NCBI GenBank assembly: GCA_021775455.1
Contig: JAJFHU010000007.1
Coordinates: 1 to 56,806, forward strand
Length of the DNA stretch: 56,806 nt
From: Hyphomicrobiales bacterium
Lineage (GTDB): Bacteria > Pseudomonadota > Alphaproteobacteria > Rhizobiales > Rhizobiaceae
Reading direction: 5' to 3'
The notes beneath the pieces were generated by a model. That model did no database searches, was not told the origin of the DNA, and saw nothing but the letters and a program-made list of their open reading frames with translations. The translations under genes were made by a program, and so were the position numbers. Shown in pieces: positions 15,496 through 24,790 of the stretch. The first letter of the stretch is position 1, and each line of letters starts with the position of its first letter.

Positions 15496-17451
15496 TTAAC
15501 CCTGAAGCTGAGGCAAATCCTTGAACAGTTCCAAGGATTCAGGATTTGCCAGCGCTTCCTTGTTTTTTACCTCATGACCATGAACTACATCGCGGACTGC
15601 AAGTTCAGTAATCTTTCCGGATTTGGTTCGCGGAATATCATCAACAGCAACAATTCTCGCAGGCACATGACGCGGTGAAGCACCTGATCGAATTTTGTTA
15701 CGTATCCGCTTTTCCAATTCTTCATCCAGTTCAATACCAGTGGCCATTTTGACAAACAGTACAATCCGAACATCACCTTCCCACTGTTGCCCAATACACA
15801 ATCCTTCTTCCACTTCATCAAGTTGTTCAACCTGATTGTAAATCTCCGCAGTACCAATACGAACACCCCCTGGATTCAACGTCGCATCAGAACGACCGTG
15901 TATGATCATACCTCCTTGCGGTGTCCATTGAGCAAAATCACCATGGCACCAAATATTATCAAAGCGATCAAAATATGCCGCGTGATACTTGGATCCGTCA
16001 TCGTCATTCCAAAACCGTATTGGCATCGAAGGAAACGCTCTTGTGCACACGAGTTCACCCTTGCCTTCAGACAGGGGTTCACCTTGATCGTCCCAAACCT
16101 CGACGGACATCCCCATAGCAGGGCCCTGAATTTCACCCATATAAACAGGATGCCAAGGAATTCCCATTACAAAGCAACCCCCTATATCCGTGCCACCTGA
16201 CATTGATGCCAAGTGCACATCATTCTTAATACCCGTGTACACAAACTCAAAATTTTCTGGTGCGAGCGGCGAACCAGTGGAGCAAATCATGTTTATGCTT
16301 GAAAGATCATGACTTTCTATTGGTTTCAAACCGGAGATTCTGACCGCATCGATATACTTTGCAGATGTGCCAAATACTGAAAACTGCTCTTGGTCGGCAT
16401 AGTCAAAAAGAGTTTCCGGGCCCTCCGCAAATGGTGAGCCATCATACAACATTAATGTAGCGCCGCTTGCCAGCCCCGTTGCCAGCCAATTCCACATCAT
16501 CCAGCCACAAGTCGTGTAGTAGAACAGGTTATCCCCTTCCCGCAAATTAGCATGCAACTGATGCTCTTTCATCTGCTGGAGAAGCATTCCACCTTGGGAA
16601 TGTACAATACACTTCGGAATTCCTGTAGTGCCCGATGAGAACAAGATAAAAAGCGGATGGGAAAAATCCAGCATCTCAAAATGCAAGTCTGTGGGCTCGT
16701 ATTTTCCAATAAACTCTTCCAAGGTGATGCCATTGGTAATTCTGGTAGCCACACGTTTTTCATCCCTGACTAGCGGGACAATGACAGATTTGCTCACCTG
16801 CAGTTTCGATGTTATTTCATACAACTTGTCAGAAATGTCTATCCGCTTGCCGTTATACCAATATCCATCACAGGTTATCAGAACTTTCGGCGAGATTTGT
16901 CCAAACCTGTCAAGGACGCCTTGTGCACCAAAGTCTGGAGAACATGAAGACCAAATCGCCCCAAGCGAACTAGCTGCCAGCATCATGGCAATGGTTTCGG
17001 GCATATTCGGCATCATCGCTGCTACACGATCCCCAATACCTACTCCCGCATCTGCGAGTGCTTGCTGCAGGCGGGAAACCAAATCGCGCAACTCAGTCCG
17101 GTTTATTCTGTTTTCCACCTTGTTTTCACAGCGAAATACCATTGCATCTGTGTCATCGGAATACTTCAGCAAATTTTGAGCATAGTTCAGTTTAGCATTC
17201 GGAAAAAATACTGCTCCCGGCATCTGATCTTCATTATCAATAATGCGTTGGCCCTTTTCGCCAACGACATTGCAAAAATCCCACAAGCAATCCCAAAACT
17301 CTCCACCGGGTTCACATGACCAGGTATGTAACACTTCGTAGTCCGCAAATTTTTTGCCCACTCTGTTTTCAACCCATCGGGCGAATTCCGTTAATCTAGA
17401 GTTGGTTGTTTGAACTTTTGATGGGGTCCACAGTGGCGCAACTTTATTCAT
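15496..17451 (-). CDS. Acetoacetate--CoA ligase (acetoacetyl-CoA synthetase)
   Basis: A 651-residue AMP-forming ligase that activates acetoacetate with ATP and CoA, feeding ketone bodies or polyhydroxybutyrate breakdown products into acetyl-CoA metabolism. Visible motifs are the P-loop-like LFSSGTTGIPK, the acyl-adenylate region YTTCGWMMWNW typical of AACS, and the C-terminal GRSDATLNPGGVRIG with the late Lys in PRTKSGKITE. The ATG at 17451 gives the normal length (about 650 residues) and the family N-terminus PLWTPSKVQ; the open frame continues 41 codons further upstream without resemblance to the family. It is divergent from the AsmA gene, with 162 nt between starts. Confidence 0.94.
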   Translation of the reverse strand: MNKVAPLWTPSKVQTTNSRLTEFARWVENRVGKKFADYEVLHTWSCEPGGEFWDCLWDFCNVVGEKGQRIIDNEDQMPGAVFFPNAKLNYAQNLLKYSDDTDAMVFRCENKVENRINRTELRDLVSRLQQALADAGVGIGDRVAAMMPNMPETIAMMLAASSLGAIWSSCSPDFGAQGVLDRFGQISPKVLITCDGYWYNGKRIDISDKLYEITSKLQVSKSVIVPLVRDEKRVATRITNGITLEEFIGKYEPTDLHFEMLDFSHPLFILFSSGTTGIPKCIVHSQGGMLLQQMKEHQLHANLREGDNLFYYTTCGWMMWNWLATGLASGATLMLYDGSPFAEGPETLFDYADQEQFSVFGTSAKYIDAVRISGLKPIESHDLSSINMICSTGSPLAPENFEFVYTGIKNDVHLASMSGGTDIGGCFVMGIPWHPVYMGEIQGPAMGMSVEVWDDQGEPLSEGKGELVCTRAFPSMPIRFWNDDDGSKYHAAYFDRFDNIWCHGDFAQWTPQGGMIIHGRSDATLNPGGVRIGTAEIYNQVEQLDEVEEGLCIGQQWEGDVRIVLFVKMATGIELDEELEKRIRNKIRSGASPRHVPARIVAVDDIPRTKSGKITELAVRDVVHGHEVKNKEALANPESLELFKDLPQLQG

Positions 17452-17613
17452 TTCACAAATTCCAAATACTGACCGGATATGGATAAAAGAATTTTCTGTT
17501 CCGGGATGTTCTGGGTGGGTATCAATACCTATTGATATGGTGCTACAACACGGGTCGACCGGCATGCAAGGCAAAACGTTGCAACGGCTTTGAACATTGG
17601 CAAGGATTGCTTA

Positions 17614-19374
17614 ATGAAGCGCATTGTTATTGCGATTTCCCTGATCCTGGGCTTGGTGGCTGCGGTACTGATTGCATTGCCGCTATTTGTTTCTTCTGAA
17701 TCAGTTCGTGGCCGTATCCTTGCGCAAATGCAGGATCTGACGGGAAGAGCTGTATCTTTCCGCGGTAATCCAAGTGTGTCTTTTTATCCATTTATGGGGA
17801 TCGAAATAAGCGATCTAAGGATATCCGACCCCACCGCTGACCCTGGTGATCCCCCATTACTCGCCGTCGAAAAATTACACGGAAAGCTTGACTTGCTGCC
17901 AGCCTTATTCGGGCGAGCTGATATTGGCCAGTACCAGATGCTGCGGCCACGTCTGCACCTCAAAGTTTCCAGCGATGGAAAAGCCAACTGGCATTTCGAA
18001 AAAGGACAGCTAAGGGGCGTATTCAACCAGAAGAGTGCAGAAGAACAGTCAGAATTATCAAGTCCAATTCAACTTGGAGACTTCAACATTATTGATGGGG
18101 CTATTGAGTATGAAAACCATATTACCGGGCAAACCGAGCAGCTTACCAACTTGAACGGCTCTCTTAATTGGGCCGACACAAATGCTCCATTATCAAGCAA
18201 GGGATCCGCCGTATGGAGAGGCGAAACGATCTCCCACAATATCTATATTGAGCAACCATTTGAACTTGCAGCGGGAAGCAATTCAGCCCTTTCGGTGGAA
18301 GTTGTATCCACCCCTTTGGAATTTAACTTTGTTGGTGAGGCGAACATGTTTGCTGATTTATATATGACCGGCACAGTTACGGCTAAATCACCGTCCACGG
18401 CAAGATTGTTTGAAGTATTGCAACTTGAAGCAGGACATTTACGTTTTCTGGGCGACATACAAGCGAAAGGCACCATAAGCGCGACAGCAAGTTCGATAAA
18501 GCTGACAGACGCCAAAATCAGGCTTTCCGGAAATGAAGCAACCGGCGTAGTGCAAATTGTTCACAATGAGTTTGCAGTCCCCAAACTGGATGGGACTCTT
18601 GCATTTGGGGATGTGGACATTAGTCCATTCTTTTTTCCGGAAAACACAAACTTGGAGCTTGGCGATCCAAACGCTCTTGGTAATTTGGAAGTGGATCTTC
18701 GACTATCAGCCAACTCCATGAAGCTGAAGAGTATTATGCTAAACAACCTTGCGGCAGCCATAAGCATGCAGGAACACGAATGGGCTTTTGATATTGGTGA
18801 TTCTTCCACGTTCGAAGGCTCTGTAATCGCGCGTCTTGGCAAGCAAAAAGAAGAAGACAGTGCATCTCTTGATATATCCGCCAGGGGTATCAACTCATCT
18901 AAAATCACTGCACTACTTCCCAAGAATCTTCTCGGGCTCACAGGTTTGGCGAATATAGACGCAAGAATACATTTCCAGGATTTGTCTTCGCGCTCTTTCC
19001 TTCGCGAAGCAAATGGCGAGGTTAAAGTAAATGTCACAAACGGTAGTGTCGATGGAATTGATGTGAACAGACTGTTTGAACGAAATGAAGAACAAGGTGG
19101 AATTCTGCAGCCGCTGGATGGAAGTGGCAAAACTGCCTTTGAGCAATTTCGGGCCGAATTATTCATTGTCAGAGGAATTGCCGCAATTTCGGACGGGATG
19201 ATCCGCACAGGTGCTTCTGAAATTAGAATTTCAGGACGGGCAGACCTTTACGAAGGAGGATTGGCTTTGCGGGCACAAAGATACGAGCAAGATACTCCTT
19301 CTGGTGGCCGTTTGTTCATAGGCGGATCAATAACTGCCCCGCTTGTAACCTTGGAACCGATATCAACCAACTAG
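17614..19374 (+). CDS. AsmA family protein
   Basis: A 586-residue envelope protein. The first 25 residues (MKRIVIAISLILGLVAAVLI) form a signal anchor. The AsmA N-terminal domain follows (LTGRAVSFRGNPSVSFYPFM, GIEISDLRISDP), and the C-terminal AsmA_2 region contains NGEVKVNVTNGSVDGIDV. AsmA-like proteins span the periplasm and are linked to lipid transport and outer-membrane assembly. The ATG at 17614 was preferred over an in-frame TTG at 17590 because AAGGA lies about 9 nt upstream and the hydrophobic segment then begins at once. It is divergent from the acetoacetyl-CoA synthetase gene. Confidence 0.9.
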   Translation: MKRIVIAISLILGLVAAVLIALPLFVSSESVRGRILAQMQDLTGRAVSFRGNPSVSFYPFMGIEISDLRISDPTADPGDPPLLAVEKLHGKLDLLPALFGRADIGQYQMLRPRLHLKVSSDGKANWHFEKGQLRGVFNQKSAEEQSELSSPIQLGDFNIIDGAIEYENHITGQTEQLTNLNGSLNWADTNAPLSSKGSAVWRGETISHNIYIEQPFELAAGSNSALSVEVVSTPLEFNFVGEANMFADLYMTGTVTAKSPSTARLFEVLQLEAGHLRFLGDIQAKGTISATASSIKLTDAKIRLSGNEATGVVQIVHNEFAVPKLDGTLAFGDVDISPFFFPENTNLELGDPNALGNLEVDLRLSANSMKLKSIMLNNLAAAISMQEHEWAFDIGDSSTFEGSVIARLGKQKEEDSASLDISARGINSSKITALLPKNLLGLTGLANIDARIHFQDLSSRSFLREANGEVKVNVTNGSVDGIDVNRLFERNEEQGGILQPLDGSGKTAFEQFRAELFIVRGIAAISDGMIRTGASEIRISGRADLYEGGLALRAQRYEQDTPSGGRLFIGGSITAPLVTLEPISTN

Positions 19375-19416
19375 GGTTTGAACCCAATTGGGAAACGGGA
19401 CCGCATTGGAGGCAAA

Positions 19417-19530
19417 ATGACTTGTTTCAAAAAGAAAAATGCAGACGATGCCATCGCATCTGCGAGGCTTTTCGACGCTGAAAAAAGCCATTTTGACCCA
19501 ACCGTTAGCGACAGCCCGCTTACCAATTGA
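19417..19530 (+). CDS. Small 37-codon gene with a strong ribosome binding site
   Basis: An ATG at 19417 is preceded by GGAGG (19408-19412) at ideal spacing and opens 37 codons to TGA. The product starts MTCFKKKNADDAIASARLFD, is hydrophilic and lacks a membrane segment or signal peptide. It lies 42 nt after the AsmA gene on the same strand and converges on the nuclease-like gene. I recognise no family. The perfect Shine-Dalgarno sequence is the main evidence; codon use looks similar to neighbours by eye. Confidence 0.55.
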   Translation: MTCFKKKNADDAIASARLFDAEKSHFDPTVSDSPLTN

Positions 19531-19563
19531 GTCCAGACCCTGGATTCATAAACATATCGAAGA

Positions 19564-20208
19564 TCACAGGCCTGGTGCGCGCTCACTCCATTTTCCAAAA
19601 TTATTTGATTTGGCTTTTTTCAAGTCTTCTGCATAACGATCTCCGATGGGCTCGGCCCATCCCTGCCATACTAACCAGGCAGACATATCAAAACCGGCTA
19701 GAGTACAGTTGGTTGTGATAACCTTGGCATTATTGTCATCAACAGGATTGCACTCTAACGGCCTGCCTCTGACAAACTGCCTAAACGCTGTACGCGCAAA
19801 CATACCACACGGCCAGACATTGCCATTTCCATCCGTACATTTTTCACCAACTTCGAGCGGATCGATTCCTGCAAGGCGGATGGTCGTCCTGCCACTTCTT
19901 AAAACTCCGGAGGATGTTACTTCTGCACGGTTCCAAGAGACCGGTTCAGGTGGACGTGGGGGTTTTGGCGAAATCAGCTTTGGTGGTAAACGCTCAACCA
20001 GCAATTCGTTTGGATTGGGTGCTGGCAAGATCTTCTTCGGTGTGACGTTGCGAATGTTGTCCCGATATCTTTCAAACTGCGGGACAAGATCTTCTTCGAC
20101 ATTGTTTGAGTTGGCACCACTTGAAATTTCTTTGTCCTCCCAATCAATTTTGTGAACCAAAAAAGATCCGATAATCAGTGAGAGCGTTATAAGCAGCCAT
20201 TTACGCAT
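19564..20208 (-). CDS. Staphylococcal-nuclease-like (thermonuclease family) exported protein, probably degenerate active site
   Basis: A 214-residue protein with an N-terminal signal anchor (LLITLSLIIGSFLV), a Pro-rich linker (about 65-95) and a C-terminal SNase-like fold. TIRLAGIDPLE matches the first catalytic segment of the family (Arg, Asp, Glu). The second segment, normally D-x-x-G-R with the catalytic Arg, reads DDNNAKVITTNC and lacks it. Four Cys (EKC, WPC, LEC, TNC) could form disulfides outside the cytoplasm. It may bind rather than cut nucleic acid. It converges on the small gene at 19417-19530. Confidence 0.75.
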   Translation of the reverse strand: MRKWLLITLSLIIGSFLVHKIDWEDKEISSGANSNNVEEDLVPQFERYRDNIRNVTPKKILPAPNPNELLVERLPPKLISPKPPRPPEPVSWNRAEVTSSGVLRSGRTTIRLAGIDPLEVGEKCTDGNGNVWPCGMFARTAFRQFVRGRPLECNPVDDNNAKVITTNCTLAGFDMSAWLVWQGWAEPIGDRYAEDLKKAKSNNFGKWSERAPGL

Positions 20209-20244
20209 GATTCATTCTAAGTCTGAACACTGGTTCTATCTGCT

Positions 20245-20907
20245 TTACTGAGAGGCCCACACAATACGCGCAATCCACTCAATTTCAGTAGATTTTACAG
20301 TTCGGCAGTCATGTTCAGGATTCAGCGATTGCAATTCAACTTGCCTGGAGTTCTTTCGCGTCAAAATTTTTGCCATCACTTCACTCTCCCTGGTTTTGAC
20401 TACAACGCGATCACCTTTTCGAACTGTCGCAAGCGGATCAACAATTACAACATCGCCAATGCGGTAAAGCGGCAGCATGGAATCTCCAGAGACTTTCAGC
20501 GCATATGCTGACTCTGAAAGTCCGTATGGAAGATCAACCGATTCCCAACCCTGACCGACCGGAAAGCCTCCATCGTCAAAGAAACCTCCTACCCCGGCTT
20601 GAGCAAATCCAATTAAAGGGACCTGCTTCCCGGACGAGTTTCGATAACTGACATTTCGCGATTTCTTCTTGCTGCTCGGCTGCTCAATCAGGTTTATGAA
20701 GTTATCAATAGGGGTATTTGTCGCTATGAGGACTTTCGCAAGAGATTCTGTAGATGGCCAACGACTACGCCCATCTTTGGTAAACCGTTTTGACTTGTTG
20801 AAACTTGTGGGATCAAGCCCGGAGCTTCTGGCCAACGCCGATGGCGACAGGTCATTTTCTTTGGCAAGCGCATCAAGTGCCGTCCATATTTGGGCATGCG
20901 TCAGCAT
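20245..20907 (-). CDS. HTH regulator with S24 (LexA/CI-like) self-cleavage domain
   Basis: A 220-residue repressor-type protein. The N-terminal HTH (about 5-72; LSPSALARSSGLDPTSFNKS) is followed by an S24 peptidase domain. The proposed cleavage pair is A104-G105, the nucleophile S143 (SGDSMLP) and the general base K180 (VMAKIL). The 37-residue Ser-Lys spacing equals that of LexA (S119-K156). There are no phage genes nearby, so this is probably a chromosomal stress-responsive regulator. The ATG at 20907 was preferred over an upstream TTG at 20976, although its ribosome site is weak. It is divergent from the methyltransferase, with 204 nt between starts. Confidence 0.88.
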   Translation of the reverse strand: MLTHAQIWTALDALAKENDLSPSALARSSGLDPTSFNKSKRFTKDGRSRWPSTESLAKVLIATNTPIDNFINLIEQPSSKKKSRNVSYRNSSGKQVPLIGFAQAGVGGFFDDGGFPVGQGWESVDLPYGLSESAYALKVSGDSMLPLYRIGDVVIVDPLATVRKGDRVVVKTRESEVMAKILTRKNSRQVELQSLNPEHDCRTVKSTEIEWIARIVWASQ

Positions 20908-21111
20908 AATTGGCCCTGTTTGTTGCCAAGGAATAATTTCCTTTTGTAACGAGTCCACTGATACGTGTCCAGACAAACAAACAAGAAAATTGAATTCCGG
21001 GCATTTGCCAAAACTGGCTTACCCGGATTAGGCAGGCAGCTTCATTTTTTTCTCGTATCAGCGATGCAATGTGCGCAAATTATCCGTAAATTTGTTAACT
21101 ATGCCTACAGC

Positions 21112-21750
21112 ATGACCGATAAAGACAAGAAATCCAAAGATCTGCTCGCCAGAGCCTATTCACTGCGAACCGAAAAGGACCGCAGGGAGCTGTATCAAGA
21201 CTGGGCTGATACCTATGACCAAAGCATGATCGATGGTCTTGGTTATCTGACACCAACAAGTACTGCCAGTTTGCTCACCCAGTATTTATCTGAGAAAAAC
21301 TCCCTCATCCTGGATGTCGGTGCAGGAACCGGATTGGCTGGCGCAGAATTACATGAGCGGAAGTTTCCCAATCTGCACGCACTGGATTACTCAGCAGAAA
21401 TGCTTGCGGTTGCGGGAGAGCGGAAAATCTATCGCAAACTGATTGAAGCCGATCTCAACCAGATGCTGCCATTCGAAGACAGCACTTATGATGCAATGAT
21501 TTGCACAGGTACATTTACCCATGCCCACGTTGGCGCCGATTCGATTTTTGAATTGATCAGAATTCTGAAGCGAAATGGCCTGATTGCTTGCACTGTTCAT
21601 AAAGACATTTGGGAGCCGCAAGGGTTTTCCCAAAAAATTCCGGCCCTGGAAAAGGCCGGAATAATTAAAACAGTTGTCCAGAAATTGGGCACCTACTTTT
21701 CCAACAGCACAGAAAAAGAAGGCTGGTACATTATCTGGCAGAAGCAGTAG
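21112..21750 (+). CDS. Class I SAM-dependent methyltransferase
   Basis: A 212-residue soluble methyltransferase. Motif I is LILDVGAGTGLAGAEL, followed by the acidic residue in LHALDYSAEML and the post-I/II region YDAMICTGTFTHAHV. The N-terminal helix YQDWADTYDQSMIDGLGYLT resembles the WBSCR27-like group. The substrate is unknown. The ATG at 21112 was chosen because the open frame upstream overlaps the divergent regulator gene and has no family similarity. It ends 11 nt before the convergent peroxiredoxin. Confidence 0.85.
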   Translation: MTDKDKKSKDLLARAYSLRTEKDRRELYQDWADTYDQSMIDGLGYLTPTSTASLLTQYLSEKNSLILDVGAGTGLAGAELHERKFPNLHALDYSAEMLAVAGERKIYRKLIEADLNQMLPFEDSTYDAMICTGTFTHAHVGADSIFELIRILKRNGLIACTVHKDIWEPQGFSQKIPALEKAGIIKTVVQKLGTYFSNSTEKEGWYIIWQKQ

Positions 21751-21761
21751 AACCGGAGTGA

Positions 21762-22421
21762 TCAGCCTTCAGGCTGCTTTGTAATCCTCACGTAGGGAAC
21801 AGGCTGCTCATAGCTTCCAAAACGTTCCTTCGCATCCTCATCCGATACTGCAGGTGTGATAATGACATCATCACCCTGTTTCCACTGGGCCGGTGTTGCA
21901 ACCTGATGCTTGGCAGTCAGCTGCATTGAATCGATCGCTCGCAAGATTTCGTCGAAATTTCTTCCGGTTGTCATGGGATAGGTCAATTGCAACTTGATCT
22001 TTTTATCCGGCCCAACAACGAATACGGTTCGCACGGTCTGGTTGTCAGCCGGAGTACGCCCTTCAGAGGTATCACCTGCGCTTGCTGGCAACATCTCATA
22101 AAGCTTCGCAATTTTTAGTTCCGGATCACCTATCATGGGATAGTCAACATCATGCCCAGTAACTGTTTTGATGTCGCCTTTCCATTTTTTATGATTATCA
22201 ACCGGATCGACTGAAATCCCGATGATCTTAGTATTACGCTTGACAAATTCATCAGCAAGACCCGCCATGTAACCAAGCTCGGTGGTGCACACTGGTGTAA
22301 AATCCTTGGGATGGGAGAACAATACCGCCCAACCGTCACCAATCCACTCATGAAAATTGATAGTACCCGCCGTTGTATTTGCGGTGAAATCTGGAGCTTC
22401 GTCGTTAATTCTAAGTGCCAT
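21762..22421 (-). CDS. 1-Cys peroxiredoxin (Prx6 type)
   Basis: A 219-residue thiol peroxidase. The active-site motif is P38-x3-T42-x2-C45 (HPKDFTPVCTTELG). No resolving Cys is seen and the long C-terminal arm (VATPAQWKQGDDVIITPAVS) is typical of Prx6, so it probably uses an external thiol. The ATG at 22421 follows GGAGGAGG at good spacing; an upstream ATG at 22436 lies within that site. It is downstream of the beta-oxidation operon on the same strand, 135 nt after it, and may be separately transcribed. Confidence 0.95.
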   Translation of the reverse strand: MALRINDEAPDFTANTTAGTINFHEWIGDGWAVLFSHPKDFTPVCTTELGYMAGLADEFVKRNTKIIGISVDPVDNHKKWKGDIKTVTGHDVDYPMIGDPELKIAKLYEMLPASAGDTSEGRTPADNQTVRTVFVVGPDKKIKLQLTYPMTTGRNFDEILRAIDSMQLTAKHQVATPAQWKQGDDVIITPAVSDEDAKERFGSYEQPVPYVRITKQPEG

Positions 22422-22556
22422 GATGGCCTCCTCCATACTTGATTGAAATTCTTCTTAATTGCATCCGTTCCGGATCCCTGTGAAAATTCTCACACATAAA
22501 CAAACCCATTGCAAAAGAATGACAGCTTCCAAACGGAAAATTTAAGCAACTTTTCT

Positions 22557-24767
22557 TTACGCCGCTGTTTTCTCCGCCATCTCGAAACGATCATAAAACC
22601 GTTCGTCGTTCTTCGCCATGTCCGAAAGCAACTTGTTCACCTTGAATTGTGGTCCGTATTTTTTGGCGAATGCGTTACACAATTCGACAAACGCCTTGGT
22701 ACCCAAACCGTCAATATAGCTGATTGCACCTCCGGTAAATGGCGCGAATCCAAACCCCAAGATTGAGCCCACATCCGCTTCCCGCATGTCGGTTACGACA
22801 CCTTCTTCAACGCAACGGGCAGCTTCCAAAGCGATTATTGCGTGGAAACGATTTTGCAATTCATCGACGTCAATTTCATCCGGGTTTTGCTGAGTGAACA
22901 TTTCTCTCAACCCTAGCCATAAATGTTTCTTGGCCGGCTTGTCAGGATAATCATAAAATCCCTTTCCGTTTTTACGCCCAAGGCGCTCATGCTTTTCCAC
23001 CATGGCATCAACCAGTTCAACATGGCGTGGATCGACCGCTTTGTCACCGAGGTCTTTTATTGTTTGGTGCAATATTTTGTGAGACAGATCGATGGCGATT
23101 TCATCATTAAGCGCCAAGGGGCCAACCGGCATTCCCGCCATGCGAGCTGCATTTTCAATCATTGCAGCCGGAACGCCTTCAATCAGCATGTTGTAAGCCT
23201 CCGACATGTACAGCAAAACCATACGGTTGATGTAGAAGCCTCTTGTATCATTGACGACAATCGGGGTTTTGCGGATGGCCTGTACAAAATCAATTGCAGT
23301 GGCGAGAGCTTCATCGCCAGTCTCTTCGCCCATAATAATTTCTGTCAGCATCATGCGATCCACCGGAGAGAAAAAATGGATGCCTATGAAACGATTCACG
23401 GTGGGGTAATTCCTGGCCAACCCAGTTATTGGAATGGTTGACGTATTTGAAGCGAAGACCGCACCGGTTTTCATGTGCTTCGCGGCTTCTACGGTAACCG
23501 CTTTCTTGACATTGCTATCCTCAAAAACAGCCTCAATTACCAAATCACAATCTGACAGCGCTGAATAATCACCTGCAGCTTCAAGATTTCCGATTATCTG
23601 CTCCTTCTTTTCAGGTGTTGATCGCTTCTTTGAAATTGCCTTGTCTTCAAGAACTGTCGCATGGGCAATTCCTTTTTCAGCACTTTCCTGATCACGATCG
23701 AGAAGAACAACCTTAATACCAGCCTTTGCAGTCACATAGGCAATACCGGCACCCATGAAACCGCCACCGCCAAGAATTCCTACTTTTTCGATTTTCGACG
23801 GCTCAACATTTATGGGACGACGAGCGCCCTTGTTCAAAGCCTGCATGGAAACGAACAATGAACGGATCATTGCAGCAGCTTCCCTCGTTTGCAAAACTTC
23901 CGTAAAGTAACGGCTTTCTACTTTCAAGGCCAAATCCATGGGAAGCATAAGTCCTTCATAGACGCATTTCATGATAGCACGAGCACCGGGATAATTGTCA
24001 TAAGTCTCGCGTCGGTATATCGCGTTGGCTGCTGGAAACAGTTGAAAGCCTTCTGGCGAATAAACCTTGCCACCGGGCAGCCTGAAGCCTTTTGCGTCCC
24101 AAGGCTGCACGGCAGACAAGCCATCCCGAATCAAGTGTTTTGATCTCTCGACGAGTTCAGCAAGCGGGGCAGTTTCAGTTACCAACCCCAATTTCAAGGC
24201 TTTGGCAGAATCCAGATTACTGCCCTTCAAAAGCATTTGCAGCGCCTCCTGCGTGTGGATTAATCGGGGAACACGCTGCGTTCCACCGGCGCCTGGAAAC
24301 AAACCAATTTTGACTTCTGGCAGTCCGATTTTCGCACCTACATCATCAGCCATAACCCGTGCATGACAGGCCAGGCACATTTCGAGACATCCGCCGACTG
24401 CCTGTCCATTGATTGCAGCTACGAACGGTTTCCCGCAAGTTTCCATTTTCCGATAAAGGCCGTTGAGCAACCAGGCATGTTCAAAAAGGCTTTTTGCGGC
24501 AACTTCAGCGTCTCTTTTAACTTCAGCGTGAAACTCGCCCAGCATCTTTTGTAGCATGGTGAGGTCCGCTCCGCCGCCAAATGCCTTTTTGCCTGAAGTA
24601 ATGACTGCACCTTTGATATCGTCGTCACTTGCAACCTGATCGATGATTGCGTCGAACTCCTCCATCACCAACTGATCAATCACATTCATGGATTTTTCAG
24701 GCGAATTCCAGATAGCCAGCAATATGCCTTCGGCATCGGTTTCAACTTTGAAATGGGAATAGGTCAT
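22557..24767 (-). CDS. FadB/FadJ-like multifunctional enoyl-CoA hydratase / 3-hydroxyacyl-CoA dehydrogenase
   Basis: A 736-residue beta-oxidation enzyme for steps two and three. The crotonase domain (1-190) has the two catalytic Glu at E129 (GGCLEMCLACHARV) and E151 (GLPEVKIGLFPGAGG). The NAD-binding domain starts near 327 with ILGGGGFMGAGIA, has the dehydrogenase His in RFIGIHFFSPVDRM, and is followed by two C-terminal 3HCDH domains (VNDTRGFYINR, GFGFAPFTGG). It is the last gene of an operon with acyl-CoA dehydrogenase, thiolase and a cupin. The thiolase partner is separated from it by the cupin rather than adjacent as in E. coli fadBA. Confidence 0.94.
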   Translation of the reverse strand: MTYSHFKVETDAEGILLAIWNSPEKSMNVIDQLVMEEFDAIIDQVASDDDIKGAVITSGKKAFGGGADLTMLQKMLGEFHAEVKRDAEVAAKSLFEHAWLLNGLYRKMETCGKPFVAAINGQAVGGCLEMCLACHARVMADDVGAKIGLPEVKIGLFPGAGGTQRVPRLIHTQEALQMLLKGSNLDSAKALKLGLVTETAPLAELVERSKHLIRDGLSAVQPWDAKGFRLPGGKVYSPEGFQLFPAANAIYRRETYDNYPGARAIMKCVYEGLMLPMDLALKVESRYFTEVLQTREAAAMIRSLFVSMQALNKGARRPINVEPSKIEKVGILGGGGFMGAGIAYVTAKAGIKVVLLDRDQESAEKGIAHATVLEDKAISKKRSTPEKKEQIIGNLEAAGDYSALSDCDLVIEAVFEDSNVKKAVTVEAAKHMKTGAVFASNTSTIPITGLARNYPTVNRFIGIHFFSPVDRMMLTEIIMGEETGDEALATAIDFVQAIRKTPIVVNDTRGFYINRMVLLYMSEAYNMLIEGVPAAMIENAARMAGMPVGPLALNDEIAIDLSHKILHQTIKDLGDKAVDPRHVELVDAMVEKHERLGRKNGKGFYDYPDKPAKKHLWLGLREMFTQQNPDEIDVDELQNRFHAIIALEAARCVEEGVVTDMREADVGSILGFGFAPFTGGAISYIDGLGTKAFVELCNAFAKKYGPQFKVNKLLSDMAKNDERFYDRFEMAEKTAA

Positions 24768-24790
24768 TGATTTTTTCCGATTAAATTAAT

